From assembly GCA_950106755.1 (NCBI GenBank), contig OX467090.1, positions 7,998,001 to 8,062,000 on the forward strand: a stretch of DNA of 64,000 nt, given 5' to 3'. This stretch comes from Climacium dendroides. Taxonomy: Eukaryota > Streptophyta > Bryopsida > Hypnales > Climaciaceae. The notes under the pieces are model-generated. The model saw only the letters and a list, made by a program, of their open reading frames with translations. It was not told where the DNA came from and made no database searches. Shown piece by piece: positions 61,649 to 64,000 of the stretch; position 1 is the first letter of the stretch; each line of letters begins with the position of its first letter. Both the position numbers and the translations under genes were made by a program.

Positions 61649-62810
61649 AAATTTGTTTAAAAACTTCTTTAATAATAATATTCTCAAGTTTTAATTCTAT
61701 ATCAATTATTCAATAGTTATTTAATTTGATGGGCCGTTTCACCATGTATATTTGTGTTGCTCTTATTTGGCTTTTGTCAAAGGAAATGAAAGCCATCTTT
61801 TGAAGTTGAAAGGTGAGAAAGAATGAATGGCATAGCTCAGTAAGTAACTAGAGGTTTGATTGGTATGCTTAATTCACCACTACATCATGTTGGCTTGTCC
61901 ATCCACCTATAGCAAATATTTGGTGCAATAATATGTTTTAATCCTTAATGATTACAAGCACAAGATTACAACTACCATCCCTTAGCTTCCCAAAATCTCA
62001 TTTTGACTCTTTGTTTTGATATGCCTTCATTGTGGCTATCATAATTGTAGGTATGATTGATACAAATTATAATTCTTGAGGTTGATTCAAATTTTGAAAG
62101 TCTAGGAAAGGAAAATTTATTTCAAAAACCGTAAGATTTGGTAATTCATCTCTTGAACATGCATTCATTATGTTGAGGAAAGATGTTACAATTTTGTTAT
62201 TGATGTCAAAGGATGAAGAATATATCTTGCCACTAAAACTCACATGATTCAAATTTAACCTCTAAAGGTCCTTTTTATTTTGAATCTCCAAAATGTAGAA
62301 AATGAGCATTTTCATATAAAGATTTTGGGATGGAAAAATTGTAAGAAATGAAAATTGTAACAACAATATCTTTGTTTTACCTTCATATAGAAAACATACC
62401 AAAAAAAAATTCAACCTTCAATACTTTATCATTTGTATGATCTATGTAATCATACAATATAAGGTATCAGTATTTTTTCAGTACAAGCATACAGGTGTAT
62501 CTCAACTTCAATGTAGAATATGCCACATTTAATTGCTTCTAAATTATTCTTTGAATTTTGCACAAAACATCAGGAGGTTTCTTGATGTTATGCATTTTCT
62601 TCTAATGACTATTTTTTTCTCTCGATGATCATTATTAATTTTAAACTTTCCAGAGTTCAAAAGTAATTAAATGTGAAAATAATTTAGTTTCCATAATTTA
62701 GTATAATATATATGCTTGGTTCAAAAATTACCTCACCCTAAAACAAGCCTTGAATCCACTTTTTAAAAGACCTATGCACCTTGCATTACCTTACTATGAT
62801 CCTATAGTGA
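61649..62810 (+). repeat. Dispersed repeat R3, longest copy
   Basis: Its first half matches 31498-31713 plus 32643-33030 and its second half matches 41370-42010. It retains the unoccupied TTAA site (about 61867-61880) of the insertion at 31714. No protein domain is visible. Confidence 0.75.
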
Positions 62811-63425
62811 TGAGCAAAACATCAAGAAAATATACATTAACTCACCAAGAAAGAATTATTCTAAAATCCAAATGGTGTTTTGTTGCATTAACATAACTAA
62901 AAGGGGGGACAAACAATGTTATAAAACATCATTTTTATTGCCTAGGAACAATCAAAGCACCATAGCCTTGAAGTGCCAAAAATATTACCAAGTACCTACT
63001 CTTCACTAATTTTTCAAAAATGACTAAAATTGAATATGGAGTCAAAACACTCAATAATTAATGGAAAATGCATCTAAACTCAAACATGCACATGTATTAA
63101 ATTTATAGATTTGCAACAAAAATGTGCTTCTAATATTTAATTTGTACTCTTGAAAAGGTCAATAGTCTAATTGCAACAATTCTCTAAAACCTCATAACGT
63201 TAACCTACAACTTGTTTTTAAGAATTTTTAGAAAATAATAAGATTATGCCTATTGAAACATGGCGATCAATTATTTGAAATCTAAATTGAAACATAGATA
63301 CCCAATTTATAATTCTATTGTTTAATTTATTTGAAAGGTATTTTGTAACAATATAAATGATAGCATTGGTGCCACAATTGTTAGTATGTGAGCCTAAGAT
63401 CTTGAGACCATGAGCCTAACAACTT
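62811..63425. other. Intergenic
   Basis: Nothing recognisable; a phrase near 63345-63375 (ATATAAATGATAGCATTGGT) resembles 43987-44010, so this may be another dispersed repeat. Confidence 0.4.
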
Positions 63426-63429
63426 AGGC

Positions 63430-64000
63430 TCCTATATTATAAATATCTTTCATACATATAGAATATTTATATTATAAGTGCCTATTTATATTACAAGTGT
63501 ATATAATATATATATATCCTCCACGGTTATAAAATATTTATATTATAAGTGATTAAATTATATTATAAGTGTATATGTTATATGTATCCTCTATGGTTAT
63601 TGGATATTTATATTATAGGCGCCTAATTATATAATAGGTGCATATGTTATATGTATCCTCTATGGTTATAAAATATTGATATTATAGGTATCTATATTTA
63701 TAGGTACCTATGTTATAAGCACCTTTAAAGGTTATTTGATACTTATATTATAGACACCTTCAATATTTATATTACGAGTGTATATGTTATATGTATCTTA
63801 TGTTATATGTATCTTTTATGGTTAGAAGATACTTATATTATAGGTGCCTAATTATATTACATGTGTTTATGTTATATGTATCTTCTATGACTATAGGATA
63901 TTTATATTATAGGTATCCATATTTACAGTTACTTATGTTATAAGCACCTTCAAAGGTTATTGGATATTTATATTATAAGTATGTATGTTATAGATAACTT
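63430..64000. repeat. AT-rich tandem array, ~66-70 bp period, open at window end
   Basis: Units carry TTATATTATAAGTG, GTATATGTTATATGTATC and a CTCTATGGTTAT landmark at about 63521, 63591, 63660, 63726, 63816, 63885 and 63951. Spacing is mostly 66-70 bp with one 90 bp interval. The array continues past 64000. Confidence 0.85.

Noticed and set aside
1..64000. tRNA, rRNA, CRISPR arrays, or LTR retrotransposon cores
   Set aside because: Reading for T-arm motifs, primer-binding sites, and reverse transcriptase or integrase motifs gave no supportable case; weak hits such as near 3900 could not be folded into a cloverleaf. A dedicated search might still find decayed LTR remains.

Overview
The window looks like nuclear DNA of a land plant with a repeat-rich genome. 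Most of it is AT-rich intergenic sequence, spliceosomal introns have plant-type GT..AG borders, and there are Helitron, CACTA and Mutator-type elements. The one long host gene fuses a protein kinase to NB-ARC and leucine-rich repeats. Kinase-NBS-LRR receptors are best known from mosses, and repeats of the form LPxEVGNLSSLTTL are common in seed-free plants, so I infer a seed-free lineage (moss, possibly fern or lycophyte). The species cannot be fixed from sequence alone.

Layout. 1-11.7 kb is intergenic: two copies of a ~560 bp MITE with 9-bp target duplications, a 131 bp CACTA-like foldback, a dispersed repeat, and weak gene-like fragments near 7.5-8.3 kb. 11.743-19.734 kb is a complete but decayed ~8 kb Helitron. 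Its Rep-helicase gene is interrupted by a 1.3 kb CACTA element whose removal, with one copy of the GTT target duplication, restores the reading frame. 21.2-23.55 kb is a pile-up of non-autonomous relatives of that Helitron, and another copy lies at 30.4-31.3 kb. A two-exon LEA_2 (NHL-like) membrane protein gene sits at 25.9-28.2 kb, preceded by a ~126 bp tandem repeat. 28-44 kb is again repeats, including a 929 bp element bounded by TTAA with an unoccupied paralogous site at 61.87 kb.

The most important gene lies on the minus strand, 51.9 to 44.2 kb: hydrophobic N-terminal helix, helical bundle, Ser/Thr-type kinase, NB-ARC, then exactly 41 leucine-rich repeats of 24 residues with no length variation, ending in a one-base frameshift. 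Four coding exons join in frame at canonical splice sites. A probable leader exon and TATA box lie near 54.1 kb, next to a GC-rich island. 55-64 kb contains further repeats and foldbacks, a possible gene remnant at 57.8-58.9 kb and a ~68 bp tandem array running off the right end.

How the parts fit: only two host genes are convincing, a candidate intracellular immune receptor and a stress or immunity-associated membrane-anchored LEA_2 protein. Everything else well supported is mobile or repetitive. Several insertions have matching unoccupied sites inside the window, which fixes their ends without outside data.
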